Positions 1 through 8,482 of a DNA stretch of 64,000 nt are shown here, one piece after another; position 1 is the first letter of the stretch; each line of letters starts with the position of its first letter. The notes under the pieces were generated by a model that was not told the DNA's origin, made no database searches, and was given only the letters and a program-made list of their open reading frames with translations. Origin of the DNA: Sphingomonas panacis (GTDB lineage: Bacteria; Pseudomonadota; Alphaproteobacteria; Sphingomonadales; Sphingomonadaceae); contig NZ_CP014168.1 in the NCBI RefSeq assembly GCF_001717955.1, positions 2,947,501-3,011,500 of the forward strand, in the 5' to 3' direction. A program made the translations under genes and the position numbers.

Positions 1-416
1 TGTTCGTGCCGCTGAGCGCAGTGGCCTATGCCGGCCTGCCGCAGAACAAGACGGCGCAGGCATCGAGCCTGCTTAACGTCGCGCGCAACCTTGGCGGCAC
101 AATCGGTATCGCGAGTTCGCAATCGATGCTGTCCAACGCGATGCAGCGCCACCAGACCGAATTGGTGCAGGGGCTTAATCCGCTCAACTTCAACTATACC
201 GAATGGCTCACCAAGGCGCAGGGCGCGGTCGGCAGCGTGGGCGACACGACCACGCCGCTCGCGCTCCTGTACAGTCAGGTGCAGCGGCAGGCGGCGATGC
301 TCGGGTTCCTCGACGTTTTCCGATCGCTGATGATTATCGTGCTGGTGGTATCGCCAGCGGTGTTCTTGATGCGCCCCAGCAAGACGGGTGGCGGCGGCGG
401 AGGAATGGCGCATTGA
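1..416 (+). CDS. DHA2-family (EmrB-like) drug efflux permease, C-terminal end
   Basis: The reading frame is already open at the left edge, so only about the last 137 residues are present. The segment has the DHA2/EmrB signature region SSLLNVARNLGGTIG, which lines the last third of 14-helix MFS exporters, followed by a soluble loop and a final hydrophobic helix (FRSLMIIVLVVSPAVFLM) before a Gly-rich tail. The family pumps drugs across the inner membrane by proton antiport, usually with a periplasmic adaptor and an outer-membrane channel. Its stop codon overlaps the start of a NodT-type channel gene, so the two were probably co-transcribed as a tripartite pump. The adaptor would lie further left. 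Confidence 0.9.
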   Translation, partial: FVPLSAVAYAGLPQNKTAQASSLLNVARNLGGTIGIASSQSMLSNAMQRHQTELVQGLNPLNFNYTEWLTKAQGAVGSVGDTTTPLALLYSQVQRQAAMLGFLDVFRSLMIIVLVVSPAVFLMRPSKTGGGGGGMAH

Positions 417-1894
417 TCCGGAAATCCACGCTGGCCGCGTTGACCGCGGTGCTGCTCGCGGGCGCCTGCACGGTCGGCCCGAACTACCACGCTCCCGATA
501 TGCCTGTACCGGCGAGCTTCGGCGAGGCGCAGGCCAGGCTACCTGGTGCGGGGGTGGACCCGGCGCGCTGGTGGAGCGCGTTTGGTGACCCGCAGCTCGA
601 TGGGCTCGTTGAGCGCGCGCTGAAGGGCAACCCCGACATCGCGGTCGCCGCATCGCGCGTGCAGCAGGCGCGACTGTCCGAGGTGGCCGCGCGCGGCGTG
701 GGACGCCCGACGGTCGATGCGACCGCCAACGCCACGCATATCGAGCTGAGCAAGAACAGTGGCATCTCGCAGATCGCACAGTTGTTCTCGGGTGGTTCGT
801 CGGGCGGAAGCGGGTCTGGCGGCGGTATCGCGCTGCCAGGCACGGGCATCACGACCTATGCGGCTGGCTTCGACGCGAGCTGGGAGATCGATCTGTTCGG
901 CGGCGGCAGGCGGCAGGTCGAGGGTGCGGTCGCGCGGACCGAGCAGGCGGTGTGGAACCAGCGCGACGCAGCGGTGACGCTCGCCGCCGAGGTCGCGCAG
1001 GCCTATTTCTCGCTCCGGCTCGACCAGACCCAGATCGCGATCGTCACCGACGAAATCGCGCGCGAGAAGCGCGCGCTGGCGATCGCCGGCCATGTCGCGC
1101 GCGCGGGGCTGGTTCCGCAGAGCGACGTGACCCGGCAGCGCGGTTCGCTGACCACCCTGGAAGCGCGGCTGGAGCCGCTCAAGGCGGATGTCCGCACGCG
1201 CATCCACGCGCTCGGTATCCTGCTCGGCGAGGCGCCCGAGACGCTCGACGCGGAACTGAGCGCCGCGCCCGGCGCGACGCTCGGCCTGCCCGACGTTCCG
1301 GCCGGACTGCCATCCGACCTGTTGCGTCGGCGGCCCGACATTCGCGCCGCCGAACGAAACCTCGCCGCCGCGACCGCCGATATCGGCGTAGCGGTCGCTG
1401 ACCTGTATCCGAAGTTCCAGTTAACCGGCCTTGGCGAACTGCTCTCCACCTCGCTCGGCAATCTGTTCAGCAGCGACAGCTTGCAGGCGAGCGTGGCCGG
1501 CGGCGTGAACTTCCCGCTACTCGACTGGGGCCGGCGCAAGGCCACCGTGGCGATCCGCAAAGCGCAGGCCGAAGAGGCGTATGCGCGGTACAAGGCGACC
1601 GTGCTCGGCGCGCTGCGTGACGTCGAAGATCCGCTCGCCCGGATCGACGCCGAGCGGCGCCGTAACGCGGCGCTGAAGCGCGCAGTCAAGGACGAGGAGC
1701 GCAGCGCGCGATCGGTCGAAGCGCGCTATCGCACCGGCTTCGTCGCGCAAGACGAGGTGCTCAACGCGCAGATCCGCGTCGCCTCGGCGCGCGAACAGGT
1801 CGCCGCCAGCGACATGCAGCTGCGTGAGGACACCGCATCGCTGTTCAAGGCGATCGGTGGCGGCTGGGAGGAGAACGCGCCCCCGGCGCCGTAG
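413..1894 (+). CDS. Outer-membrane efflux lipoprotein, NodT/RND family
   Basis: This 493-residue TolC-like channel lipoprotein should form the outer-membrane exit duct for the exporter encoded just upstream. I chose the TTG at 413 because it overlaps the exporter stop (TTGA), follows a GGAGGA ribosome site about 8 bases upstream, and gives a clean lipoprotein signal: basic start, hydrophobic run, and lipobox LAGAC with Cys near residue 19. The mature part starts with the family motif VGPNYHAP. It later shows the repeated outer-membrane-factor motif RRRPDIRAAE and a C-terminal coiled half (ARYRTGFVAQDEVL). Family membership is clear. The exported substrate cannot be told from sequence. Confidence 0.93.
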   Translation: MIRKSTLAALTAVLLAGACTVGPNYHAPDMPVPASFGEAQARLPGAGVDPARWWSAFGDPQLDGLVERALKGNPDIAVAASRVQQARLSEVAARGVGRPTVDATANATHIELSKNSGISQIAQLFSGGSSGGSGSGGGIALPGTGITTYAAGFDASWEIDLFGGGRRQVEGAVARTEQAVWNQRDAAVTLAAEVAQAYFSLRLDQTQIAIVTDEIAREKRALAIAGHVARAGLVPQSDVTRQRGSLTTLEARLEPLKADVRTRIHALGILLGEAPETLDAELSAAPGATLGLPDVPAGLPSDLLRRRPDIRAAERNLAAATADIGVAVADLYPKFQLTGLGELLSTSLGNLFSSDSLQASVAGGVNFPLLDWGRRKATVAIRKAQAEEAYARYKATVLGALRDVEDPLARIDAERRRNAALKRAVKDEERSARSVEARYRTGFVAQDEVLNAQIRVASAREQVAASDMQLREDTASLFKAIGGGWEENAPPAP

Positions 1895-1910
1895 CGCCGG
1901 GAGGTGTTTT
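1882..1910 (+). terminator. Possible terminator hairpin overlapping the efflux lipoprotein stop
   Basis: A perfect 8-bp stem (CCCGGCGC / GCGCCGGG) with loop CGTA spans the stop codon of the efflux lipoprotein and is followed by a short T-rich run (GGTGTTTT). The U-tract is poor, so termination would be weak. Confidence 0.45.
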
Positions 1911-1942
1911 GACCTGCCTCGAACACCCGGTAAGGTGCCGTG

Positions 1943-3109
1943 ATGGACACCTCGCACATCGCCGCCGCCGCGCTGACGCATCTCGAACGGCTGATCGCGT
2001 TCGACACCACCTCGCGCGATTCGAACCTCGCGTTGATCGGCTATGTGGAGGATTTCCTGCGTGAGCATGGCATCGCGTCGCACCGCGTCGCCAATGACGA
2101 CGGGCGCAAGGCCAATCTCTACGCGACGATCGGCCCGGCGGTGGCGGGCGGGGTCGTACTGTCGGGGCATACCGATGTCGTGCCGGTCGACGGACAGGAC
2201 TGGGCGAGCGACCCGTTCACGCTGACCCGGCGCGGTGACCGGCTGTATGGGCGCGGGACGTGCGACATGAAGGGTTTCATCGCGCTCGCGCTCGCGATCG
2301 TGCCCGAGGTGGCGCGGGGCAGTGTGACGCGGCCGCTGCACCTCGCTTTATCCTATGACGAGGAGGTCGGCTGCCTCGGCGCGCCGTCGATGATCCGCGA
2401 ACTGGTGCGCGATCTTCCGTCGCCGCTCGCGGTGATCGTCGGCGAGCCGACCAACATGGAGGTGGTGAGCGGGCACAAGGGCATCGCAAGCTGGGTCGTG
2501 ACGGTGCGCGGGCACGAGGCGCATTCGAGCCTGACGCATCTCGGCGTGTCCGCAAACATGATTGCGGTGAAGTTGATGCACGCGCTCAGCGAGATCGCCG
2601 CGCAACTGGAGTGCAGTGCCGACCCGCACTCGCCCTATCATCCGCCCCATGCCACGCTGACGATCGGGACGATTCACGGCGGCACCGCCGTCAATATCCT
2701 CGCGCGCGAGTGCGTGTTCGTGTTCGACCTGCGCACGCCGTCAGGAACCGATCCCAAGGCGATCATCGCGCCCTTCGAAGCATTGTGCGCGGCTGAGGAC
2801 GCGGCGATACGCGCGCGCTTCCCCGATGCCGGGGTGGAGATCGCGCGGCGGTCGTTGACTCCCTCCTTCGCGCTTCAACGGGGCAGTCCCGCCGAGGCGC
2901 TGGCGCGGCGGCTGGCGGGCGACAATGGCGCGCCGCGCGTGGTGTCCTACGCAGCCGAGGCGGGGCAATTCCAGGAGGCTGGCTTCTCGACGATCATCTG
3001 CGGCCCCGGCTCGATCGAGCAGGCGCACCAGCCGAATGAATATCTGGAAGTGGCGCAGTTCGAACGTGGCGCAGCCTTCATGGCCCGGCTCGACGAAGCG
3101 TTACGATGA
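1943..3109 (+). CDS. argE: Acetylornithine deacetylase-like M20 metallopeptidase
   Basis: This 388-residue M20 family amidohydrolase would remove acetyl from N2-acetylornithine to give ornithine in arginine biosynthesis. Metal-site motifs are in order: GHTDVV (His near 76, Asp near 78), the bridging Asp in GTCDMKG near 108, the catalytic Glu pair in YDEEVG near 140, the Glu in VGEPTNM near 168, and a late His in EQAHQPNE. The length fits ArgE, and the strongly conserved ArgE-type C-terminus supports that name over DapE. I chose the ATG at 1943, with AAGG 7 bases upstream. A GTG three bases earlier is also possible. M20 enzymes are easily mis-assigned within the family, so the substrate is inferred. 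Confidence 0.85.
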   Translation: MDTSHIAAAALTHLERLIAFDTTSRDSNLALIGYVEDFLREHGIASHRVANDDGRKANLYATIGPAVAGGVVLSGHTDVVPVDGQDWASDPFTLTRRGDRLYGRGTCDMKGFIALALAIVPEVARGSVTRPLHLALSYDEEVGCLGAPSMIRELVRDLPSPLAVIVGEPTNMEVVSGHKGIASWVVTVRGHEAHSSLTHLGVSANMIAVKLMHALSEIAAQLECSADPHSPYHPPHATLTIGTIHGGTAVNILARECVFVFDLRTPSGTDPKAIIAPFEALCAAEDAAIRARFPDAGVEIARRSLTPSFALQRGSPAEALARRLAGDNGAPRVVSYAAEAGQFQEAGFSTIICGPGSIEQAHQPNEYLEVAQFERGAAFMARLDEALR

Positions 3110-3410
3110 GAGCCGGCGGACGCGCTTCGGCGTGAATTTCCATAACGCCGCACTTCAACGGCGGAACCCGGGAGTCCCAAAATGGAACAAGCGTGGAATG
3201 TGCGTAACGACCTGAAGGAGAAGACCGATGCCCGCGCGGACATGGCCGCTCGCCCACGCGAAGCGCGCAGATGCCGACGATTTGGTGACTTTACGAAGGC
3301 CGACCAACCTCGAACGCGGCTGGGCAGGAGCATGGAAGTCCGCCCCGACGAGATGCTAACATATTCTGTTTAAAGAATAATTCTGCATCACGCCGGGCCG
3401 GGTCAGGAAT

Positions 3411-3464
3411 TTACCAAGGACGGATATTGTTGCCGTAGATCAGCGCGAGGATGAAACGAAGCAT
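3411..3464 (-). CDS. Putative 17-residue peptide
   Basis: A minus-strand frame encodes MLRFILALIYGNNIRPW and then stops. A good ribosome site (GGGAG) lies 7 bases before the ATG, and an in-frame TGA about 36 bases upstream bounds the frame. A possible promoter (TTGCGA at 3530-3525, 17-base spacer, TAAGAA at 3507-3502) lies just upstream on the same strand. The peptide has a hydrophobic N-terminal half and a polar NNIRPW tail, suggesting membrane association or a leader-peptide role. No downstream gene on this strand is close enough to be an obvious attenuation target. I do not recognise a family. It may be a chance frame, but the start context is better than chance usually gives. Confidence 0.45.
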   Translation of the reverse strand: MLRFILALIYGNNIRPW

Positions 3465-3504
3465 TTGCTTTCTCCCATTTATGCCCAGTTGGGCGACTCA
3501 TTTC

Positions 3505-3519
3505 TTAACGAAAAATTAA
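3505..3519. promoter_or_regulatory. Candidate CtrA-binding site (TTAA-N7-TTAA)
   Basis: TTAA, seven bases, TTAA matches the core of the alphaproteobacterial CtrA site TTAA-N7-TTAAC. It lies about 90 bases before the EAL gene start and about 40 bases before the start of the 17-residue minus-strand peptide. CtrA controls cell-cycle, motility and c-di-GMP genes in this class. The match is exact at the core, but one short motif in an AT-rich gap is only suggestive. Confidence 0.4.
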
Positions 3520-3607
3520 GCATGTCGCAATTTCGTTTAGGGAATTTCCCACATGTTGGGAGTTGCGCTTAACGGTTCCTTTAAGGCTCGCGGGTAAGTC
3601 TGCGCGC

Positions 3608-5017
3608 ATGGCGCGAGCTCTCCAGATCCAGCACGTTTTCGGCGCTCCCACCGCGCCGCATGGCGGCTTGCTCTCCGAGCGTGGTGAGGCGCGTTCGTCC
3701 AGCTTGCCTGTTCACGATGCCAGGGGTGGCAGCTATCAGCGCCCGAGCGCCAGCGGGTCCGATGCTCCCGTGGCGATATTGGCGTGGCAGGCGATCGTGC
3801 TCGCGGAAGTCACGAACTTCGCGGGCTTGCGGCGCCACCTTGGTCGCCCCCGCGCGGATCGACTGGTGCTCGATCTCATCGATCGCGCAACCGATTGCGT
3901 GCCGGGTATCCGGTCTGTCGGGGCGGGTCGCACGGTAGCGGAGTTCGAACTCGACGCGATCGACCTCGCCGCCATCGAAATCATGGTCGAGGTGCTGCGC
4001 ACTGCCTTCGATGCGCCCTTCGACCTTGATGGTGAACTGCACTGCGTAGAGATCGTGCTTGCCGCCGCCGTCGCGCCGGTCGGCAGTACCGAGGATGTCC
4101 GGCTCGTCGAGGAGGCGGAGGGCGCACTCGAACAGGCGCGCATCGATCTTCGCACGGTCGTTCGCGATCTCTCAGACGGCACGCCCGCGTTCGACCGGCT
4201 TTCGCTGATCCGCGACCTGCCGGCGGCGATCGCCAATGGCGAAATGTTCCTGCAGTATCAGCCCAAGGTCCATGTCCGTCGTCAGGCGATATCGAGCGCG
4301 GAGGCGCTGATCCGCTGGCAGCACCCACAGCGCGGGCTGATCCTGCCGGGCGATTTCATCACCATTGCGGAAGACGCACGCCAGATTAGCGCGCTGACGC
4401 TTTGGACGCTCGATCAGGTGATCGCGGACCAAAAGACGCTGTGCGGCGACGGCCGCGACCTCACCATCTTCATCAACATTTCCGGCCAGTTGCTCGGCGA
4501 TGCCGAGTTCGTCGCCGAAGCATGCCGAAAAGTCGGCGCAGGTGGTGTCCGGATCGGCTTCGAGATCACCGAAACGGCGGTGATCCGCGATCCGCAGAGC
4601 GCCATCGCCAATCTGTGCAGGTTCGACGACGTCGGCATCACGATCGCCATCGACGATTATGGAGCCGGGCTGTCCTCGCTCGCCTATCTCAAGCAACTGC
4701 CGGCGCGGGAATTGAAGATCGACAAGATGTTCATCCTGCAACTCACCAGCAGCAATCGCGATCCGCTCATCGTGCGGTCCACGATCGATCTGGCGCATGC
4801 ACTCGAAATGGAAGTCACCGCCGAAGGAGTCGAGACACAGGCGGCGCTCGCGTTGCTGTCGGTGATGGGCTGCGACATGGTGCAGGGCTATCTCATCAGC
4901 CGTCCGGTTTCGATCGAAGCGTTCCGCCAATTTCTGCGCGACGACAACCTCCAACTCGGCGGCGATCTCCGCCAATCGATGTTCAAGCGCCCGGCGAGCT
5001 TTTGGCGCACCGCCTGA
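3608..5017 (+). CDS. EAL-domain c-di-GMP phosphodiesterase with degenerate GGDEF-like region
   Basis: This 469-residue cytoplasmic protein should hydrolyse cyclic di-GMP. The N-terminal half resembles a decayed GGDEF domain: the GGDEF signature is replaced by a sequence around VGAGRTVAEFELD, so cyclase activity is not expected. The EAL domain begins near residue 215, with EALIRW near 231 and then the catalytic set: Asn in IFINISG, Glu in FEITETA, the Asp pair in IDDYGAGLSSL near 350, Lys in ELKIDKMF, Glu in AEGVET, and Gln in VQGYLISRP. All metal and catalytic positions therefore look intact. I prefer the ATG at 3608; a TTG at 3563 would add 15 residues. The kinase and regulator genes follow on the same strand. 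Confidence 0.88.
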   Translation: MARALQIQHVFGAPTAPHGGLLSERGEARSSSLPVHDARGGSYQRPSASGSDAPVAILAWQAIVLAEVTNFAGLRRHLGRPRADRLVLDLIDRATDCVPGIRSVGAGRTVAEFELDAIDLAAIEIMVEVLRTAFDAPFDLDGELHCVEIVLAAAVAPVGSTEDVRLVEEAEGALEQARIDLRTVVRDLSDGTPAFDRLSLIRDLPAAIANGEMFLQYQPKVHVRRQAISSAEALIRWQHPQRGLILPGDFITIAEDARQISALTLWTLDQVIADQKTLCGDGRDLTIFINISGQLLGDAEFVAEACRKVGAGGVRIGFEITETAVIRDPQSAIANLCRFDDVGITIAIDDYGAGLSSLAYLKQLPARELKIDKMFILQLTSSNRDPLIVRSTIDLAHALEMEVTAEGVETQAALALLSVMGCDMVQGYLISRPVSIEAFRQFLRDDNLQLGGDLRQSMFKRPASFWRTA

Positions 5018-5086
5018 ACGTGTGGGTATGCCATGCTGACGAAGGCGTTTAGCTGCGTATTAACGGTGATCGGCTAAGGCGGCACG

Positions 5087-7546
5087 ATGAGCATCGCCTT
5101 TTTCAATAGTCGCGCGACCCGCTTGCTGTGCGTTGTCATGCTGTGGTGTGCGTTGAGTCTGTACCCGGCTGCGGCACGGGCAGTCAGCGTCGGCGAGCAA
5201 TTTGATGCGCTGGTTGCGGACGCCAAGGCGGCGATGCTGGTCAATCCATCGCAAGCGATCGACAAAGCCAAGGCCGCGCAACAGCTCGCCGGCGCGCTCC
5301 CCGGGGGCCGCCGCACGATCGGCATCGCCGCTGCGCAGTGGCTGCAAGGCGAGGCCTATCTGCGGCTCGGGGATGTCGTACATGCGCGGCCGCTGATCGA
5401 CCAGGCGTTCGCCACCGCCTCGGCCGGGCCTGCGACCAAGCTGACAGGCGATATTTTGCTTTCGCGCGGTGGTCTGCACACCGCTACCGCGCAAGTCGCC
5501 GCAGCTCTCACCGATTACCAGAAGGCGCACAATCTGTTTCGCGATCTAGGCGAAACGCGAAGTCGCGCAATTGCATTGTTAAGTATCGCTTTGCTATATC
5601 AGGAAGCTGGCGACTACAGAACTGCACTGCGATATTACGATCAGGCGCGCGATATTTATAGTGCTGATCCGCAGTTGTTGCTGTCGATCTTTAATAACCG
5701 TGGCAATGCCCTGAAGGAGCTCGGTCGCTACGACGCGGCTGAACAGCAGTTCCGTGAGGCATTCACCCTCGCCAAAACGATGCATAGTCCTGCATTCGAA
5801 GCGCGCGTGCTGAGCAACGTCGCGCGGAGCCAGTTGCGCGCGGGACAACTCGACGCCGCCGATAGAACGATCTCGCAAGGATTTGCCTATCGCCGCGCGC
5901 CCGATGCCGCGGGCGAGATCGGCCAATTCTGGGCGCTTGCAGCGCGATCGGCGCTTCAGCGTGGTAACGTCGGCAAGGCGACGGAATTGATCGTGCGCGG
6001 CTTCACGGGTGTCGATCTCTTGGACCGCGAGGCGCACGAGACCGCCTACCAGGCGTTCAAACAAATCGGCGACGACAAACAAGCGCTCACTCACCTCGAA
6101 GCGCTCAAGAACCTCGACGACCAGACGTCCAAGCTGGCCGCGTCAACCAACACCGCACTTGCCGCAGCGCGGTTCGATTTCGCCAACCAGGAATTGCGCA
6201 TCGCCAAGCTGCGCAACGACGACCTGGCACGCAAGAACGCGTTCGAGCGCAGCCGCGTCGAGACGCAGCGGATGATCTTCGCGGCCGCCGCGATCGTAAC
6301 GGTCATCGTCGTCGCACTGCTGGCGGCCAGCCTGATCGTGATCCGCCGTAGCCGCAACGAGGTGCGCGCCGCCAACGTCGATCTCGCCGCGAGCAACGTC
6401 GCGCTCGCCAAGGCGCTCGCCGCAAAGACCGAGTTCCTCGCGACCACCAGCCACGAGATCCGCACCCCGCTCAATGGCATTCTCGGGATGACTCAGGTGA
6501 TGCTGGCCGACGCGAAACTCGACGGCGCGCTGCGCGACAGGATCGGCATCGTCCACTCCGCCGGCGTTACGATGCGCGCTCTCGTGGACGATATCCTCGA
6601 CGTGGCGAAGATCGAGACCGGGAACCTCTCGGTCGAGCAGGCGCCGTTCGATCTCAAGGAGATGCTTCGCGATGTTTGTCGGTTGTGGCAGGAGCAGGCC
6701 CGCGACAAGGGGTTGAGCTTCGCGCTGGACCTCGAAGACGCGCCGCGTGGCATAGAGGGCGACGTGGCTCGGTTGCGGCAGATCGTGTTCAACCTCCTGT
6801 CCAATGCGATCAAGTTCACCGATGCGGGTACAATTCGGCTCGCCGTCACCACCGACGTCGACGGCACCGGCGAGCGGATGCGGATCGCGGTGAGTGACAA
6901 TGGCATCGGCATCCCGGCCGACAAACTGGGTATGATTTTCGAGTCGTTCCGTCAGGTCGACGCCGGTACGACGCGCCGGTTCGGCGGCACCGGCCTTGGC
7001 CTGTCGATTTGCCGCAATCTCGCGCGCGCGATGGGCGGCGACGTTTCGGTCGAGAGCGTGGAGGGGCAGGGTTCGACCTTCACGGTCGACCTGCCGTGGA
7101 TACGTGTCGCAGCGGCCGACCACGTCGCCGGGACCGGTTCGAACGGCTTGCTGATCGTCGATCGCAACCCGATCACGCGCGCGATGCTGCGCGCGATGCT
7201 GGCCCCACATGCAGGTAGCGTGTCGTTCGCGGCCAATGCGGCGGAGGCGACTGCGCGTCTCGGCGAGGGAGGCATCGCCCAGGTGCTGATCGACGATGCG
7301 ACGATCAAGGCGGCAGACGATATCGCCGCGGCGTTGGAGGTAATCGGCGAGGCCGCCGTCGCGGCGGGAGCGTATACCACTTTGCTATGGTCGGCGCCCG
7401 ATCCGCAGGACCATAAGCGCGCCAGTGATGCGATGATCGATCAACTGGTGCCTAAGCCGATCGCCGGCGCGCGACTGACCGAACTGATATACAGCCAAAA
7501 CGAGCACAATGTGTCCGACACCGGGCTTGTAACGCGTGCGGCATGA
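5087..7546 (+). CDS. TPR-containing hybrid sensor histidine kinase
   Basis: This 819-residue protein has a signal sequence ending near residue 32, then a periplasmic region of TPR-like helical repeats (about 35-360), one transmembrane helix near 395-418, a short coiled linker, and a HisKA domain with phospho-acceptor His in TTSHEIRTPLNGI near 455. The HATPase domain shows the N box (QIVFNLLSNAIKF), DNGIGIP and RRFGGTGLGLS. A C-terminal receiver-like domain (about 685-800) keeps a phospho-acceptor-type Asp (VLIDDAT) and Lys (VPKP), but its acidic pocket reads VDRN instead of the usual paired acids, so it may be weakened. It lies 69 bases after the EAL gene and 64 before a response regulator, suggesting one pathway. 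Confidence 0.92.
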   Translation: MSIAFFNSRATRLLCVVMLWCALSLYPAAARAVSVGEQFDALVADAKAAMLVNPSQAIDKAKAAQQLAGALPGGRRTIGIAAAQWLQGEAYLRLGDVVHARPLIDQAFATASAGPATKLTGDILLSRGGLHTATAQVAAALTDYQKAHNLFRDLGETRSRAIALLSIALLYQEAGDYRTALRYYDQARDIYSADPQLLLSIFNNRGNALKELGRYDAAEQQFREAFTLAKTMHSPAFEARVLSNVARSQLRAGQLDAADRTISQGFAYRRAPDAAGEIGQFWALAARSALQRGNVGKATELIVRGFTGVDLLDREAHETAYQAFKQIGDDKQALTHLEALKNLDDQTSKLAASTNTALAAARFDFANQELRIAKLRNDDLARKNAFERSRVETQRMIFAAAAIVTVIVVALLAASLIVIRRSRNEVRAANVDLAASNVALAKALAAKTEFLATTSHEIRTPLNGILGMTQVMLADAKLDGALRDRIGIVHSAGVTMRALVDDILDVAKIETGNLSVEQAPFDLKEMLRDVCRLWQEQARDKGLSFALDLEDAPRGIEGDVARLRQIVFNLLSNAIKFTDAGTIRLAVTTDVDGTGERMRIAVSDNGIGIPADKLGMIFESFRQVDAGTTRRFGGTGLGLSICRNLARAMGGDVSVESVEGQGSTFTVDLPWIRVAAADHVAGTGSNGLLIVDRNPITRAMLRAMLAPHAGSVSFAANAAEATARLGEGGIAQVLIDDATIKAADDIAAALEVIGEAAVAAGAYTTLLWSAPDPQDHKRASDAMIDQLVPKPIAGARLTELIYSQNEHNVSDTGLVTRAA

Positions 7547-7610
7547 TCGGTAGTGAGCCTCTTATGAAGTGTGCACGGTCTCTTTCGTATTCCCTTGCCG
7601 GACCCCGGTC

Positions 7611-8000
7611 ATGAGGATCCTGTTCGTCGAAGACGATCCGATGAATCGTCGGGTTGTCAACGACATGCTCGACGTTGCTGGCGCGGTGATGACCGGCGCC
7701 GAATCCGCAGAGATCGGGCTGGCCCTGATCGACGATAACGACTTCAATATCGTACTGCTCGATTTGCGCATGCCCGGCATGGATGGGCTGACCGCGCTCG
7801 AGCACATTCGCGGCCGAAAAGACGCAAAGGCCGACCTGCCCGTCATCGTGCTCACGGCCGACACGGCGATCGACTTGCGCGAGCGCTGTCTCGCCGCCGG
7901 CGCCGATGAAGTGCTGTTCAAGCCGGTCGCAATGGATTCGCTGTTCGACGCGATCGGTCGGGTGCTCGCCAAGGGGTATGGCGACGGTATGATCGCCTGA
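7611..8000 (+). CDS. Single-domain response regulator
   Basis: This 129-residue CheY/DivK-like receiver has no output domain. The acidic pocket (FVEDDPMN), the phospho-acceptor Asp in LLDLRMPGMDGL near 54, the Thr in VLTADT and the Lys in LFKPV are all present, so it should be phosphorylatable, unlike the partly degenerate receiver on the kinase upstream. I chose the ATG at 7611 because it begins right at the first beta strand. An earlier ATG or GTG would add residues unlike a receiver domain. It is probably the partner of the hybrid kinase, either as an intermediate in a phosphorelay or as a protein-binding switch. Confidence 0.93.
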   Translation: MRILFVEDDPMNRRVVNDMLDVAGAVMTGAESAEIGLALIDDNDFNIVLLDLRMPGMDGLTALEHIRGRKDAKADLPVIVLTADTAIDLRERCLAAGADEVLFKPVAMDSLFDAIGRVLAKGYGDGMIA

Positions 8001-8067
8001 GCGCAAAAGTCGCTGGCCCGGCAGATGGCGAGCCGAGCTCAACCATCCGCCGGCGCTTCCGACAGAC

Positions 8068-8421
8068 TTACGCTTCGTCGGTCGTCGACCCGCCAAGACC
8101 GACCGCTTCCTCGACCTTTTCGATCGCGTTCTCGATCACCTTGGGCTTACGCAGAGCGAATACAGCGGCACCCGCAGCCGCCACGGCAGCGACCGCGCCG
8201 CCAGCGATGGCGGCGGTGGACCAGCCGGTCTTCGCATCGGCTTTCTTGGCCGTCGTCGCCTTCGGCTTGGCTGGAGCCTTGGCGCGGACGGGCTTGGATG
8301 CGGTTTTCTTCGAAGCCGCTGGCTTGGTCGACGCGGGCTTAGGCGATGCCGCCTTGGCCGCCGCCGGCTTGCGCGCGGTCTTCTTGGTCGTGGTGGCTGG
8401 CTTGGTGTCGTCGTCGGCCAT
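8068..8421 (-). CDS. Lys/Ala/Pro-rich protein with C-terminal membrane segment
   Basis: This 117-residue protein begins MADDDTKPATTTKK, continues as a low-complexity Lys/Ala/Pro/Thr stretch (about residues 5-70) resembling histone H1-like tails, and then has one hydrophobic segment (AAIAGGAVAAVAAAGAAVF) followed by a short charged end. The basic tail could bind DNA or RNA, or the cell envelope. An in-frame ATG 27 bases upstream was rejected because AGGAT precedes the ATG at 8421. No family is recognised. It runs towards the kinase group and shares a membrane-helix plus Lys/Ala-tail design, in the opposite order, with the small gene at 9998-10321 on the other side of amn. Confidence 0.7.
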   Translation of the reverse strand: MADDDTKPATTTKKTARKPAAAKAASPKPASTKPAASKKTASKPVRAKAPAKPKATTAKKADAKTGWSTAAIAGGAVAAVAAAGAAVFALRKPKVIENAIEKVEEAVGLGGSTTDEA

Positions 8422-8482
8422 CGCTCTATCCTGTAATCGTTGAGCCACCGTAACGCACGGACGCCCACGAGTTTCCCTCGTC

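Larger units (their letters stand above)
3110..3607. other. Regulatory-looking intergenic region with stacked inverted repeats
   Basis: About 500 bases lie between the deacetylase and the EAL gene. The left half keeps the high GC of the genome. A strong ribosome site (AAGGAG) precedes an ATG at 3228 that opens a 43-codon frame ending at 3359, but its Arg/Ala-rich product is not convincing. The right half is AT-rich and holds four short dyads: GCCCA-gt-TGGGC (3483-3494), CTTAA-N7-TTAAG (3504-3520), GGGAA-t-TTCCC (3540-3550) and CCCA-catgt-TGGG (3548-3560). A 17-codon minus-strand reading frame (3411-3464) and a CtrA-like site are listed separately. The dyads may serve promoters in both directions. 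Confidence 0.6.

Noticed and set aside
3182..3373. 63-codon plus-strand frame after argE
   Set aside because: The composition is Arg/Ala-rich and irregular. A second frame inside it has a better ribosome site, and neither looks like a protein.
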